Source: Chitinophaga fulva
Lineage (GTDB): Bacteria > Bacteroidota > Bacteroidia > Chitinophagales > Chitinophagaceae
DNA: 64,000 bases
Reading direction: 5' to 3'
Assembly (NCBI RefSeq): GCF_012927205.1
Contig: NZ_JABBGC010000003.1
Location: 744,001 to 808,000 of the forward strand
Every line of letters begins with the position of its first letter. The stretch's first letter is position 1. Both the position numbers and the translations under genes were made by a program. The notes under the pieces are model-generated. The model saw only the letters and a program-made list of their open reading frames with translations. It searched no databases and was not told where the DNA came from. Of this stretch, positions 32,944-41,288 are shown piece after piece.

Positions 32944-34458
32944 TCATTGTGCAGTTCCGGTAAACGTAATCACGCTCGCAGGCGGCACTATCACCACAAA
33001 GCTGCCATCAGCCTGTGCTGACACCGGCGCGCTTTGTTGCCAGTGAGCAGCAGTATTATCAGCAGTCAGGTAAGAAGTGATCTGGCTGCTGGCAAATCCC
33101 GACAACTTAATGCGGGTACGGGTTTCAGCACCACCCGGATTCACCACTACCACGCTGAACTTGCCGGTAGCAGGGTCTTTCCAGGCAGAAACTTTCAGCG
33201 TGGAATTGTTGGCCAGTGCGGAGTTAAAACGATAGTAACCAGCATGTACGAACCTGGAATATTGTCCCATGACGTCGTAGGTTTTAGGATAGTCCAGTGA
33301 ACCATCACCATTGGTACAGATCAATGATTCGTTGTTACGGATAGCCAGCATACCTAACCAATACACATAGGCGTTCACGTTACATTCCGCCAGGAATTTG
33401 TGCATGTTAATAGCGAGCTTCAAACCGCCGGTCATGGTAGCATCGTATACGCCACTGTCGTCGCAGGCTTCTGTTACCCAGGTAGGGCGATTGCCGGTGG
33501 CATAGTTCCATGTTTGCGGATTTGCGTTCAGCCCGCGTTTGCCGAGGATCAGGTCCCCGATCTCTACGTAGCCGTGGCCTGCGAGGATGTCCACATTGCT
33601 TTTGTCCATGCCGGACAGGAAGCTGTTGGCGGTGCCCCAGGCAGCATTTTCAGAAGAGATGATTTTCACGGAATTCAGTCCTTTGGCATTTAAAGCAGGA
33701 CGGAGATTGTTGGAGATAAACTGTCCCAGGTGGGAAGCAGTCCAGTAGGAAGCGGCCCAGTCAGAGAACACATTCTCCGGTTCATTGCTAGGTGATACCG
33801 CATAAAAGTTGATCCCTTCGTTTTGATAGGCTTTGGTAAAGCCGGCCACGTAGTTGGCGAAGTCAGTAGAGCAGCAGCTGTAATTAAGGCCGTTGAAGTT
33901 TTTGGCGCTCTCCTGGGATGTGTTGTTTTTCATCGACAGCGGCGGTGTCCAGGTACTGGCAATCATAATGGGTACCTGGTAACGCTCTTTCAGTTTCTTC
34001 AGTATCCAGAGTTGCGCCAGTTGTGCTTTCTGGTTACCGTTGAGTGCCTGATAGGCGGCGCTGGAAGCATCCATATCGATGGTAGTGCCTGCCGGCTGGA
34101 TCGTCACCGTGCCGGTGGTTTTGTCGAACGGATAGTGATACATCACTTCGCCACGCACGATGTTCAGCTGCAGGCCGTCGGTGCCCCAGAGCTGTTTCAT
34201 GATGGTATCACGCTTGGGTGATTCAAAGAAAGGCGTAGCGCGGCCGGCAAAAGCGCCGAAGCCTTCCATGCGCTGATAGGTAGTGCCCCAGTTCAATGTA
34301 ATGTTAGCAGTGTCGGTGCTGACTGCTGCAGCTACCACCTGGTTAGAGAGTTTACCGTCGGCAGCGGTTTTCAGATCGTCACGCATATTTTTGGAACATG
34401 CGGAGGCCAATACCATGGCCAATAGGGACAAGGAAATTCCTGGCAGATTTTTTTTCAT
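32944..34458 (-). CDS. GH30-family glycoside hydrolase (lipoprotein)
   Basis: About 504 residues from ATG 34458; upstream codons are not signal-like. The lipobox AMVLASAC predicts surface or periplasmic anchoring. The (beta/alpha)8 core begins with YQRMEGFGAFAGRATPFFE. The acid/base Glu is in AVSPSNEPENVF and the nucleophile Glu in TWVTEACDDSG. A C-terminal beta-domain (about 430-504) follows. GH30 enzymes cleave beta-1,6-glucan, xylan or glucosylceramide. With the divergent GH16 gene I favour fungal or algal beta-glucan, but the subfamily is not settled by eye. Confidence 0.88.
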   Translation of the reverse strand: MKKNLPGISLSLLAMVLASACSKNMRDDLKTAADGKLSNQVVAAAVSTDTANITLNWGTTYQRMEGFGAFAGRATPFFESPKRDTIMKQLWGTDGLQLNIVRGEVMYHYPFDKTTGTVTIQPAGTTIDMDASSAAYQALNGNQKAQLAQLWILKKLKERYQVPIMIASTWTPPLSMKNNTSQESAKNFNGLNYSCCSTDFANYVAGFTKAYQNEGINFYAVSPSNEPENVFSDWAASYWTASHLGQFISNNLRPALNAKGLNSVKIISSENAAWGTANSFLSGMDKSNVDILAGHGYVEIGDLILGKRGLNANPQTWNYATGNRPTWVTEACDDSGVYDATMTGGLKLAINMHKFLAECNVNAYVYWLGMLAIRNNESLICTNGDGSLDYPKTYDVMGQYSRFVHAGYYRFNSALANNSTLKVSAWKDPATGKFSVVVVNPGGAETRTRIKLSGFASSQITSYLTADNTAAHWQQSAPVSAQADGSFVVIVPPASVITFTGTAQ

Positions 34459-34617
34459 TGTTATGAGGGTTTGGGTTTTATGGAAATAGGGTAAAGTGAC
34501 TACAGGTTTAAAATATCTATACTTTTCCAAAAAATGTCCACTGGCGCCAACAGTCAAAACACAGGTATCTATCTGGCTCTTTCTTAAAAATACAGATTAT
34601 TTAGTTAACAAAAACTA

Positions 34618-34625
34618 TACTTTTA
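34618..34625 (+). promoter_or_regulatory. -7-like element (TACTTTTA) of the GH16 gene
   Basis: One mismatch to TAnnTTTG, 50 nt before ATG 34676, in the 217-bp divergent region shared with GH30. Confidence 0.4.
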
Positions 34626-34675
34626 CACAACAGGAACTCATAACAAAAATTTAATAGCCCTGATAAATGTGAACG

Positions 34676-35503
34676 ATGAAATACATGCTTTTATTCTCGG
34701 CATTGCTGGCTGGTTTGTCGGCATGCAAAACCACCCGGCCCGCAACAGCAGTACAGCAACGCCTGTACATACAGCCTGAAGGCCGTTCCCAACAGCCATG
34801 GAAACTGGTATGGGAGGATAACTTCAACGGCTCTACGCTGGACACCACCAAATGGACGCGTATTCCGCCCAACCATGCCGACTGGGGCAAACATATGACC
34901 AGCGATGATCGTTGCTACGCCCTGGAAGACGGGAAACTATATCTCCGCGGTATCAACAATCCCGATACCACCAAAGACCCACGGCCTTTCCTTACCGGCG
35001 GCATCTGGAGCAAAGGAAAATTCGCTTTCCAGTATGGGAAAGTGGAAATCCGTGCTAAACTGGAATGCGCACAGGGCGCCTGGCCCGCCATCTGGATGCT
35101 GGCAGAAAACAATAAGTATGGTGCCTATCCCCGCAACGGAGAGATCGACATCATGGAACATCTTAACTATGACAGCATCATCTATCAAACCACCCACTCC
35201 TATTATACACTGGACCTGAAACAAACAGAAAAGCCGCCTCATGGTGGAAAGGCAACGCTGCATAATGGTGAATTCAATGTCTTCGGTATCTCCTGGACAC
35301 CGGATAAAATCGTGTTCCTCGTCAATGGAAAGGAAACTTTCACCTATCCGCGTGTGGAAGGCGTAGATCCGTCACAGTGGCCGTACGATCAACCCTTTTA
35401 TTTGTTGATAGACCAACAGCTGGGTGGCAACTGGGTTGGTAAAGTAAATCCGAAAGATTTGCCCGTGCAGATGATTGTGGATTGGGTGAAGGTGTATCAG
35501 TAA
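34676..35503 (+). CDS. GH16-family beta-glucanase (lipoprotein)
   Basis: 275 residues. The lipobox LLAGLSAC marks a lipoprotein. The catalytic motif GEIDIMEHL holds nucleophile Glu156, Asp158 and acid/base Glu161, the ExDxxE form typical of laminarinase-type GH16 enzymes. WEDNFNGSTLDTTKW and GGNWVGKVNPKDLPVQMIVDWVKVYQ are the usual start and end of the jelly roll. It hydrolyses internal beta-1,3 (or mixed) glucan bonds. It is divergent from GH30 and probably co-regulated. Confidence 0.93.
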   Translation: MKYMLLFSALLAGLSACKTTRPATAVQQRLYIQPEGRSQQPWKLVWEDNFNGSTLDTTKWTRIPPNHADWGKHMTSDDRCYALEDGKLYLRGINNPDTTKDPRPFLTGGIWSKGKFAFQYGKVEIRAKLECAQGAWPAIWMLAENNKYGAYPRNGEIDIMEHLNYDSIIYQTTHSYYTLDLKQTEKPPHGGKATLHNGEFNVFGISWTPDKIVFLVNGKETFTYPRVEGVDPSQWPYDQPFYLLIDQQLGGNWVGKVNPKDLPVQMIVDWVKVYQ

Positions 35504-35528
35504 CGCCATCAAAATGGATAATACAGGA

Positions 35529-35558
35529 AGGTCAGGGTAGCTCACCCTGACCTTTTTT
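35529..35558 (+). terminator. Intrinsic terminator of the GH16 gene
   Basis: AGGTCAGGGT-AGCTC-ACCCTGACCT hairpin (35529-35553) running into TTTTTT, 26 bp after the stop. Confidence 0.88.
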
Positions 35559-35601
35559 ATTTTTTAGCCTTCGGCAGATGAATAACTGTGTTTTTTATTT
35601 T

Positions 35602-35656
35602 TTTGGTCAATAAAAATCCCTGACTTAATTTTGTAAGGTAAACTTATTAGTTTTAC
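35602..35656 (+). promoter_or_regulatory. Promoter and palindromic operator of the MarR operon
   Basis: TTTG (35602-35605), 20-bp spacer, TAATTTTG (35626-35633): a full Bacteroidota promoter. Immediately downstream, GTAAAC-TTATTA-GTTTTAC (35638-35656) is a near-perfect inverted repeat on the expected transcription start, a good candidate MarR operator. ATG of the regulator is at 35682. Confidence 0.65.
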
Positions 35657-35681
35657 TACATAAATAGCAAAACAGCATAAT

Positions 35682-36110
35682 ATGGATAATTACGCCACCG
35701 CTTCTTCTCTGCGTCTTACCATCTCTAACCTCTACAAACGGCTGCGAAAGCAGGTATACTCTACGGAAGGCCTATCTCTAAGCGAGTTATCGACACTCTC
35801 CTATCTGTTTCAAAAGGAAGCTATGTTTCCATCAGAACTGGCAGAGCTGGTAAAGGTGAAAAACCAATCTATGTCCCAGATACTCAATAACCTGGAAACA
35901 GGAGGGCTCATCACCCGCACACAATCACCGGAAGACAAACGAAAGATGAGCGTGAGCATCACCCCCAAAGCGAAAAAGATGATAGACAAAACCCGCCATG
36001 AACGGGACGAATGGCTGGCAGAAGCTATCGATCAGACATTATCCAGAGAAGAGAAAAAAATGCTGACAGCGGTATTGCCGCTGCTCAACAAAATTGCAGA
36101 CTATAAATAA
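35682..36110 (+). CDS. MarR-family transcriptional regulator
   Basis: 142 residues. The winged helix has FPSELAELVKVKNQSMSQILNNLETGGLITR and the wing SPEDKRKMSVSITPKAKKM. N- and C-terminal helices form the dimer domain. It is the first gene of an operon with an isochorismatase-like hydrolase (9-nt gap) and an MFS exporter. This is the usual set-up for a small-molecule-induced resistance or detoxification operon, repressed by its own MarR through the palindrome at 35638. Confidence 0.92.
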   Translation: MDNYATASSLRLTISNLYKRLRKQVYSTEGLSLSELSTLSYLFQKEAMFPSELAELVKVKNQSMSQILNNLETGGLITRTQSPEDKRKMSVSITPKAKKMIDKTRHERDEWLAEAIDQTLSREEKKMLTAVLPLLNKIADYK

Positions 36111-36119
36111 AAAGAAAAC

Positions 36120-36728
36120 ATGATCACCAGTATCGACAAAAACACCGCCCTTGTACTCATCGATCTTCAGAAGGGCGTTTTCAATTATCAGACTGTCCAT
36201 CCGGCTAAAGACATTATTCATAACGCCGGGCAACTGGCCGCCGCATTCCGCAAAGCGGGACTGCCGGTAGTAGTCGTAAATGTAAACCCCATAGGCTCGC
36301 CCTCCATGTTAGTACGCGCCGACGTAAACAACGGCCTTCCCAGAGATACCGCGGTCCAGCAACAACAACTCGAAGCGATGAAAGCCGGTGGTTTCTTCGA
36401 CATTGTGCCGGAAATCAACGTGCAACCGGAAGACATCCACATTACCAAAGGCACATGGAGTGCCTTCCCGAATACGCCACTACTGGGCATCCTGCGCGAA
36501 AAGAACATTACCAACATTGTGTTGGCCGGCGTTTCCACCAGTATCGGTGTGGAAGGCACCGCGAGGAGCGCTAATGAAAACGGATTCAACATCACCTTTG
36601 CCACCGACGCGATGACAGACCTCCAACTGGCCTGCCACGAATACAGCTTGCAATACATCCTTCCCCGTATCGGTGAAACAGGTACCACCGCAGATATCCT
36701 GCATCATCTGAGCTTACGTGAAAAATAA
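36120..36728 (+). CDS. Isochorismatase-family hydrolase lacking the nucleophilic cysteine
   Basis: 202 residues. The Rossmann-like fold has the catalytic Asp in ALVLIDLQKGVFN and the Lys in DIHITKGTWSAF. In cysteine hydrolases of this family the third residue is Cys in a GVxTxxCV segment. Here it reads AGVSTSIGVEGTARSA, with Gly at that position. True isochorismatases (EntB, PhzD) also have Gly there, so hydrolysis of a vinyl ether-type substrate is more likely than nicotinamidase-type chemistry. It is co-transcribed with MarR and MFS genes. Confidence 0.88.
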   Translation: MITSIDKNTALVLIDLQKGVFNYQTVHPAKDIIHNAGQLAAAFRKAGLPVVVVNVNPIGSPSMLVRADVNNGLPRDTAVQQQQLEAMKAGGFFDIVPEINVQPEDIHITKGTWSAFPNTPLLGILREKNITNIVLAGVSTSIGVEGTARSANENGFNITFATDAMTDLQLACHEYSLQYILPRIGETGTTADILHHLSLREK

Positions 36729-38082
36729 AGAACGTATACCCGTTGGGTTTATCACGCCACTGGTGCTGGGCACCATGATGAACCCGCTCAACTCCACCAT
36801 GCTGGCTACGGCGCTGACGACCATCTGCCAGTCGTTTGGTCGCAATATCAGCGACGGCGCCTTGTTAATTACGCCACTGTACCTCACTTCCACTATCGGG
36901 CAACCACTCATGGGAAGACTGGCCGATCTATACAGCCCTAAAAAAGTAAACCAGCTGGGATTCCTGCTGGTGCTGCTAGCCGGTATTACCGGCACCGTAG
37001 CGCCTACTTTTGATTGGCTCATCGTATCCCGCGTTTTATTGGGCCTTGGCACCTCTGCCGCCTACCCTTCTGCGATTGCGCTGGTCAACAGAAAATATGC
37101 GGAAGCCGGCGAAACCGTACCAGGCGGTGTACTGGGCATCATTGCCGTATCCGGCCTGGGCAGCATGGTACTGGGCCCCGTACTGGGCGGCCTGTTGTCG
37201 CAGACGTTTGGGTGGAAAGGCATTTTCTTCATCAACATTCCATGGGTACTGGTATCACTATGGTTGGCGAGAGCACTACCAGATATGCCACCGTCAGCAC
37301 CGGTCAGTTTCCGCGAACTGCCGCAGAAACTGGACATGATAGGCATTCTCCTGTTCAGCGGTATGTTGCTCAACCTGCTGTTGTTGCTGCTGCACCACGC
37401 CTTTTCGCCCGGAGGCACGTTGTTATTAGGTGTATTGTTGTTACTGCTTATCCTTTGGGAACGAAGACAAAGCAGCCCATTCATCGATGTACGTTTATTT
37501 GTGCAACAACCTTCGCTGCTGCTGGTATACTTAAGTGCAATGGCCACCAGTTACGTGATGTACCTGATGTTGTATTCCCTGCCACAGTGGATGGAGAGTG
37601 TGAAACAAATTTCGCCCGCCCGTACCGGCCTTTTGTTATTACCGATGTCATTGGTGTCTGCCGCCACCGGCTTACTCATCTCCCGGCATAACAGCCTGCT
37701 GGTAAAAAACATGGCAGGCATAGGCAGTATGATCATAGCGTGTATAGCATTGTTCTTCGTAAATGCCAGCCTTCCCATGTACCTGTTGATCGGCATCACC
37801 GTGTTAGTGGGATTGTCCACTGGCATCAACCCAATTGCCAACCAGGCATGGCTACACGAAGAGGCGCCACCGGGACGTACCGGTGTTTCGTTTGGGCTTT
37901 ACCGTACTTTCAGCTATGTAGGCGCCATTGTTTCCGGTTCACAAATGAAAACGTTGTATCATCAGGGTGTTACAGACAGCAGTTTCCATACCGTAGTATG
38001 GTATACCACTGCCAGCTGCGCATTGATGGTACTGCTCCTGCTACCGTCCATTAACCGGAAAAAGGAGCTGTCTTTGCGGTAA
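36718..38082 (+). CDS. MFS multidrug-type transporter (DHA2-like)
   Basis: 454 residues and about 14 hydrophobic helices. TM1 starts in VGFITPLVLGTMMNPLNSTML; the loop 2-3 motif GRLADLYSPKKV and the TM5 motif C (VLGPVLGGLLSQTFGWKGIFFINIP) of drug/proton antiporters are clear. The start is GTG 36718, overlapping the hydrolase gene by 11 bases. Likely role: export of the compound handled by the operon. Confidence 0.9.
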   Translation: MKNKERIPVGFITPLVLGTMMNPLNSTMLATALTTICQSFGRNISDGALLITPLYLTSTIGQPLMGRLADLYSPKKVNQLGFLLVLLAGITGTVAPTFDWLIVSRVLLGLGTSAAYPSAIALVNRKYAEAGETVPGGVLGIIAVSGLGSMVLGPVLGGLLSQTFGWKGIFFINIPWVLVSLWLARALPDMPPSAPVSFRELPQKLDMIGILLFSGMLLNLLLLLLHHAFSPGGTLLLGVLLLLLILWERRQSSPFIDVRLFVQQPSLLLVYLSAMATSYVMYLMLYSLPQWMESVKQISPARTGLLLLPMSLVSAATGLLISRHNSLLVKNMAGIGSMIIACIALFFVNASLPMYLLIGITVLVGLSTGINPIANQAWLHEEAPPGRTGVSFGLYRTFSYVGAIVSGSQMKTLYHQGVTDSSFHTVVWYTTASCALMVLLLLPSINRKKELSLR

Positions 38083-38130
38083 TCATTTATTTTTGTTAGT
38101 TTGGCGGCAATCAATCATTATCCTGATAAG

Positions 38131-38841
38131 ATGAAACGAAACATTGCCCTGGTTGTTTGGTTACCCGCCATATACCTGATGATATCCACCGGTTGTCACA
38201 GTCGCCCGCAAAGCACTGTCGCTAACGATACCGCACAAACGACGACTGCCGGACCTGTTGACACCGCTAGTGTGGAACCAGCTGCGGTCATTCCTGACGG
38301 ACCAACACTTTACAACGTATTTATCTGCGCCGCCACCGGCGATCTCAACAAAGATAATATCAGCGATTCCGTAGTGGTGATGCACGACACCACCTCTACG
38401 GAACAGCCCTATCGCCTCCAGGTGTTATTTGGCCGGCCCGATGGCCAATATCAACTGGTGGCGACTTCTGAAAAGGCGATACTACCTGATGGTGGCGAAG
38501 GTGCTCATGACGCCATCAACCTGGATTCTGTCCTCGTTAGCAAAGGCGTGCTTACCGTGCGGATATCATTGTTGCGCGGTACGGCGGAGTATCTTTATCG
38601 CTACCAAAATCAACGCTTTGAACTAATCGGCTACAGCCGTGATGAATCCGATGGCCAGGGCATGATCGTCAGCGAACAGTACAATCTTTCTACCGGCCGC
38701 TACATCCGCACCACTGAGGCTTACGACGGAGAAGACAGGCCCACTGAACATACGGACACTGTTATTCCCATCCGGCCGCTGCCGGTCATGGACACGCTGG
38801 TACCGTTTGAAACCTACCACGCAAAATATATCCTGTTTTAA
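38131..38841 (+). CDS. Hypothetical lipoprotein (236 aa)
   Basis: ATG 38131 gives a lipoprotein signal (lipobox MISTGC). A Ser/Thr/Ala-rich linker (about 25-60) leads to a folded part with ATGDLNKDNISDSVVVMHD, an acidic D-x-N-x-D loop like those of FG-GAP or calcium-binding repeats. A beta-rich C-terminus follows. I do not know the family. The D-rich motif recalls FG-GAP/VCBS single repeats of surface proteins. It is monocistronic. Confidence 0.75.
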   Translation: MKRNIALVVWLPAIYLMISTGCHSRPQSTVANDTAQTTTAGPVDTASVEPAAVIPDGPTLYNVFICAATGDLNKDNISDSVVVMHDTTSTEQPYRLQVLFGRPDGQYQLVATSEKAILPDGGEGAHDAINLDSVLVSKGVLTVRISLLRGTAEYLYRYQNQRFELIGYSRDESDGQGMIVSEQYNLSTGRYIRTTEAYDGEDRPTEHTDTVIPIRPLPVMDTLVPFETYHAKYILF

Positions 38842-38883
38842 GGTTTGACGGATTCACACCCGGTCAAAGAGGGTATTTACCTG

Positions 38884-38891
38884 TAAGTTTG
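38884..38891 (+). promoter_or_regulatory. -7 element (TAAGTTTG) of the RibD-like gene
   Basis: A perfect TAnnTTTG, 25 nt before ATG 38917. Confidence 0.5.
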
Positions 38892-38916
38892 TATCAGCAT
38901 CCTCAAAAACATCACC

Positions 38917-39489
38917 ATGAGAAAGCTGATACTTCAGATGCAGGTGAGTATAGACGGCTTTGTGGCCGATGCACACGGCGATACCAGCTGGCTGGTCAGT
39001 GACTGGGACCAGCCCCTGAAAGATTATGTACTGGCCCTTACCGCACCGGTAGACCTTATTTTGATCGGCCGCAAACTGGCCAACCAGTTCATTCCTGCGT
39101 GGACAGCCCGCGCCGGCGATCCCGATATCGCCGACGTATATACGCATCGCATAAATAATCTCGACAAAATGGTCTTCTCCCGTACACAAACAGAACACGG
39201 CTGGAAGAACACAGCGCTCGTCAACGAGGACCTGACCGAAGAAGTAGCCCGGCTAAAAAAATCCCCCGGAGGGGATATGATCACCTACGGGGGTAGTAGT
39301 TTCGCTGCCAGCCTGATACAGGAACATCTCATCGACGAATTTCATCTTTTCATTAATCCGGTGGCTATCGGCAAAGGCCTCCCTATCTTTCATCAGCTGG
39401 ACCAGCAGTTGCCCGTAAAGCTGGTCAGCGCTACTTCATTTTCTTGTGGTATCGTTGCCCTGTTTTATCAGGCCCAGTACCACAGGTAG
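38917..39489 (+). CDS. Dihydrofolate reductase-family protein (RibD C-terminal domain)
   Basis: 190 residues. MQVSIDGFVADAHGDTSWL at the start, a middle DLILIGRKLANQF and GGDMITYGGSSFAASLI match the RibD_C/DHFR-like NADPH-dependent reductase fold, with the GGSS turn binding the cofactor phosphate. The pathway is unknown; these stand-alone proteins are common in soil Bacteroidota. The 3' end overlaps the convergent S41 gene by 54 bp. Confidence 0.88.
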   Translation: MRKLILQMQVSIDGFVADAHGDTSWLVSDWDQPLKDYVLALTAPVDLILIGRKLANQFIPAWTARAGDPDIADVYTHRINNLDKMVFSRTQTEHGWKNTALVNEDLTEEVARLKKSPGGDMITYGGSSFAASLIQEHLIDEFHLFINPVAIGKGLPIFHQLDQQLPVKLVSATSFSCGIVALFYQAQYHR

Positions 39490-40416
39490 ATCCTCTTCTC
39501 TGTTGGCTGTTACCATATCAGGCTGTACACCTGTCAGCTCCCAGCTGTGGTCTGTGCCCGGGAATACCGGTGCAGCAACAGACACCGACAACAGGAAGCG
39601 GTCGTTCGTTGGATAGATGTCATTCATATGCGCACCACCTGCTGAACGCTGCCCTACTATTACCGCCCGTTTCAGGTGTTGTAATTCAAAAGCAATGGCT
39701 TCCGCCGCAGACGCAGTCTGATTGTTGACCAGGATGTACAACGGCTTCTCATAAGGCTTGGTACCGCTCAGGGCTGCTGCTTTCATCAACTCATTTTTCC
39801 CATCCCTGCTTTTGACTTCCAGCAACGGCGTACCGTCTTTTACAAAATACCCTTCCACCACCATGCCGATAGCGCTGCCGCCGCCACCGTTGTCGCGCAG
39901 GTCCAGTATCAGCGCCTGTGTGTGTTGTACCAGTGTCATCGCGGCTTTCAGCATGTCCACGCTTTTAGGAGACAGATTGATTTCCGCTAAACGGATATAA
40001 CCAACAGCGCCCTCCAGTATTTTCACCTCCGCGAAACCGTAGTTCGTTTTGGCGGCCCTTTCATCATCGAAAAAAGGGTCTTTTGCACTATCAGTCTTTT
40101 CCCGTTGAGTTTTCAGCTCCTTTACGAATTCCGGGTTGTAACGCAGAAATATATGCCCATCCTTCACCGTTTGGCGCAGCAGACTAGTGACGGCCTTTGC
40201 GAAGACTTTCACACTGTCCGTTCCCCGGGTCAGTTGTTTTTCCTGTTGCAGCAAAGCGGCTGCCAGTACTTTGCCCTTGTCGGGATATACATAATGTTGT
40301 TCCAGTAATTGTGCCGACTGGCGGATCACCGCTTGTTTTTCAGCGGGAGTTACCGTTTGTCCATAGGCTGTTGACAGGCACAGGCCAAAAGCCATCAGGC
40401 CATACCATTTTTTCAT
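39436..40416 (-). CDS. S41-family (C-terminal processing) peptidase
   Basis: About 326 residues from ATG 40416. The signal peptide is clear (LCLSTAYGQ). The tail-specific protease core has the serine in VNNQTASAAEAIAF and the downstream RAVIVGQRSAGG. LILDLRDNGGGGSAIG is the S41 conserved strand. The PDZ domain is short or absent. It is an exported peptidase for proteins or peptides with free C-termini. The C-terminal 54 bp overlap the opposite-strand RibD-like gene. Confidence 0.88.
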   Translation of the reverse strand: MKKWYGLMAFGLCLSTAYGQTVTPAEKQAVIRQSAQLLEQHYVYPDKGKVLAAALLQQEKQLTRGTDSVKVFAKAVTSLLRQTVKDGHIFLRYNPEFVKELKTQREKTDSAKDPFFDDERAAKTNYGFAEVKILEGAVGYIRLAEINLSPKSVDMLKAAMTLVQHTQALILDLRDNGGGGSAIGMVVEGYFVKDGTPLLEVKSRDGKNELMKAAALSGTKPYEKPLYILVNNQTASAAEAIAFELQHLKRAVIVGQRSAGGAHMNDIYPTNDRFLLSVSVAAPVFPGTDHSWELTGVQPDMVTANREEDLPVVLGLIKQGNDTTRK

Positions 40417-40493
40417 GTTGACATCGATTAATACCACAAAGCTACTGTTCGGCTGACAGCCAAAATTGCACAGAATTAGCGTGAGATAGAAAA

Positions 40494-41276
40494 TTACAGC
40501 TTGCGGAAAGCACCGGGCAGATAGCCGGTGTATTGTTTGAAATTGCGGATAAAATGGCTCTGGTCGAAGAACCCGCATTGCAGGGCTATAGCGGTGAGGG
40601 ATTGTTTTTTATCGCGGACCAGTGCCAGTGATTTGCCCACTTTTATTTTCCGGAGATACTCAGCCATAGTACCATGGAAGTACACCGGGAAATATTTAGA
40701 GAGTGTTACCGGATGGATACCGATTTCTTCTGCCAGGAGATGGAGCGAGAGTGGAGCATCCCACCGGTCGTGCAGTAGCTGTTGCAGTTGGGCCACCCAT
40801 GCGGGCGTTCCTTTACCAGCCTTGACCGGAGCACCCCAGTGTTGCAGCAATATAGCATGTGCCAGTGTATCGTGGCCCGGCAGCAGTGTACATTCTTTAT
40901 ACAGGTTCAGTATGGCCAGCTGCAGCGCATGTTCCGGCAGGCTGTCCCAGCTGGATTCCGGCAGGCCGTAAGCCCTCCAGAAAGCAGGTTCCACTTCGAG
41001 ATTGAGGTTACGGGAGGGGTGTAGTGTCAGCAGGTTGCGATGCTCTTCTCCTGCGGCATAGCGGACCAGTTTACCGGGCAGCACTTCCTGCTGGCTGAAC
41101 CGGCGATGTTCGAGGTTGCCGCCTTCCAGTACTAAAGAACAATGAGGATTGGCGTGGTGGTGCCAGTCCTCCGACACCGCCGCATGGTATACCGTTTCCG
41201 ATAATATGATACCGGAAAGGTGGTAATTGATTTTGTTTTTACCCAGAAAGGTGCCGCTGCTCAGTTGTTCCATCAT
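40494..41276 (-). CDS. AraC-family transcriptional regulator
   Basis: 260 residues. A cupin-like N-terminal half (WHHHANPHCSLVLEGGNLEH, about 35-55) is followed by the AraC double helix-turn-helix: LHLLAEEIGIHPVTLSKYFPVYF and LTAIALQCGFFDQSHFIRNFKQYTG. It begins 12 nt after the GlxA-type regulator ends and may be co-transcribed. The target is unknown. Confidence 0.9.
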   Translation of the reverse strand: MMEQLSSGTFLGKNKINYHLSGIILSETVYHAAVSEDWHHHANPHCSLVLEGGNLEHRRFSQQEVLPGKLVRYAAGEEHRNLLTLHPSRNLNLEVEPAFWRAYGLPESSWDSLPEHALQLAILNLYKECTLLPGHDTLAHAILLQHWGAPVKAGKGTPAWVAQLQQLLHDRWDAPLSLHLLAEEIGIHPVTLSKYFPVYFHGTMAEYLRKIKVGKSLALVRDKKQSLTAIALQCGFFDQSHFIRNFKQYTGYLPGAFRKL

Positions 41277-41288
41277 ACAGTTAGACCA

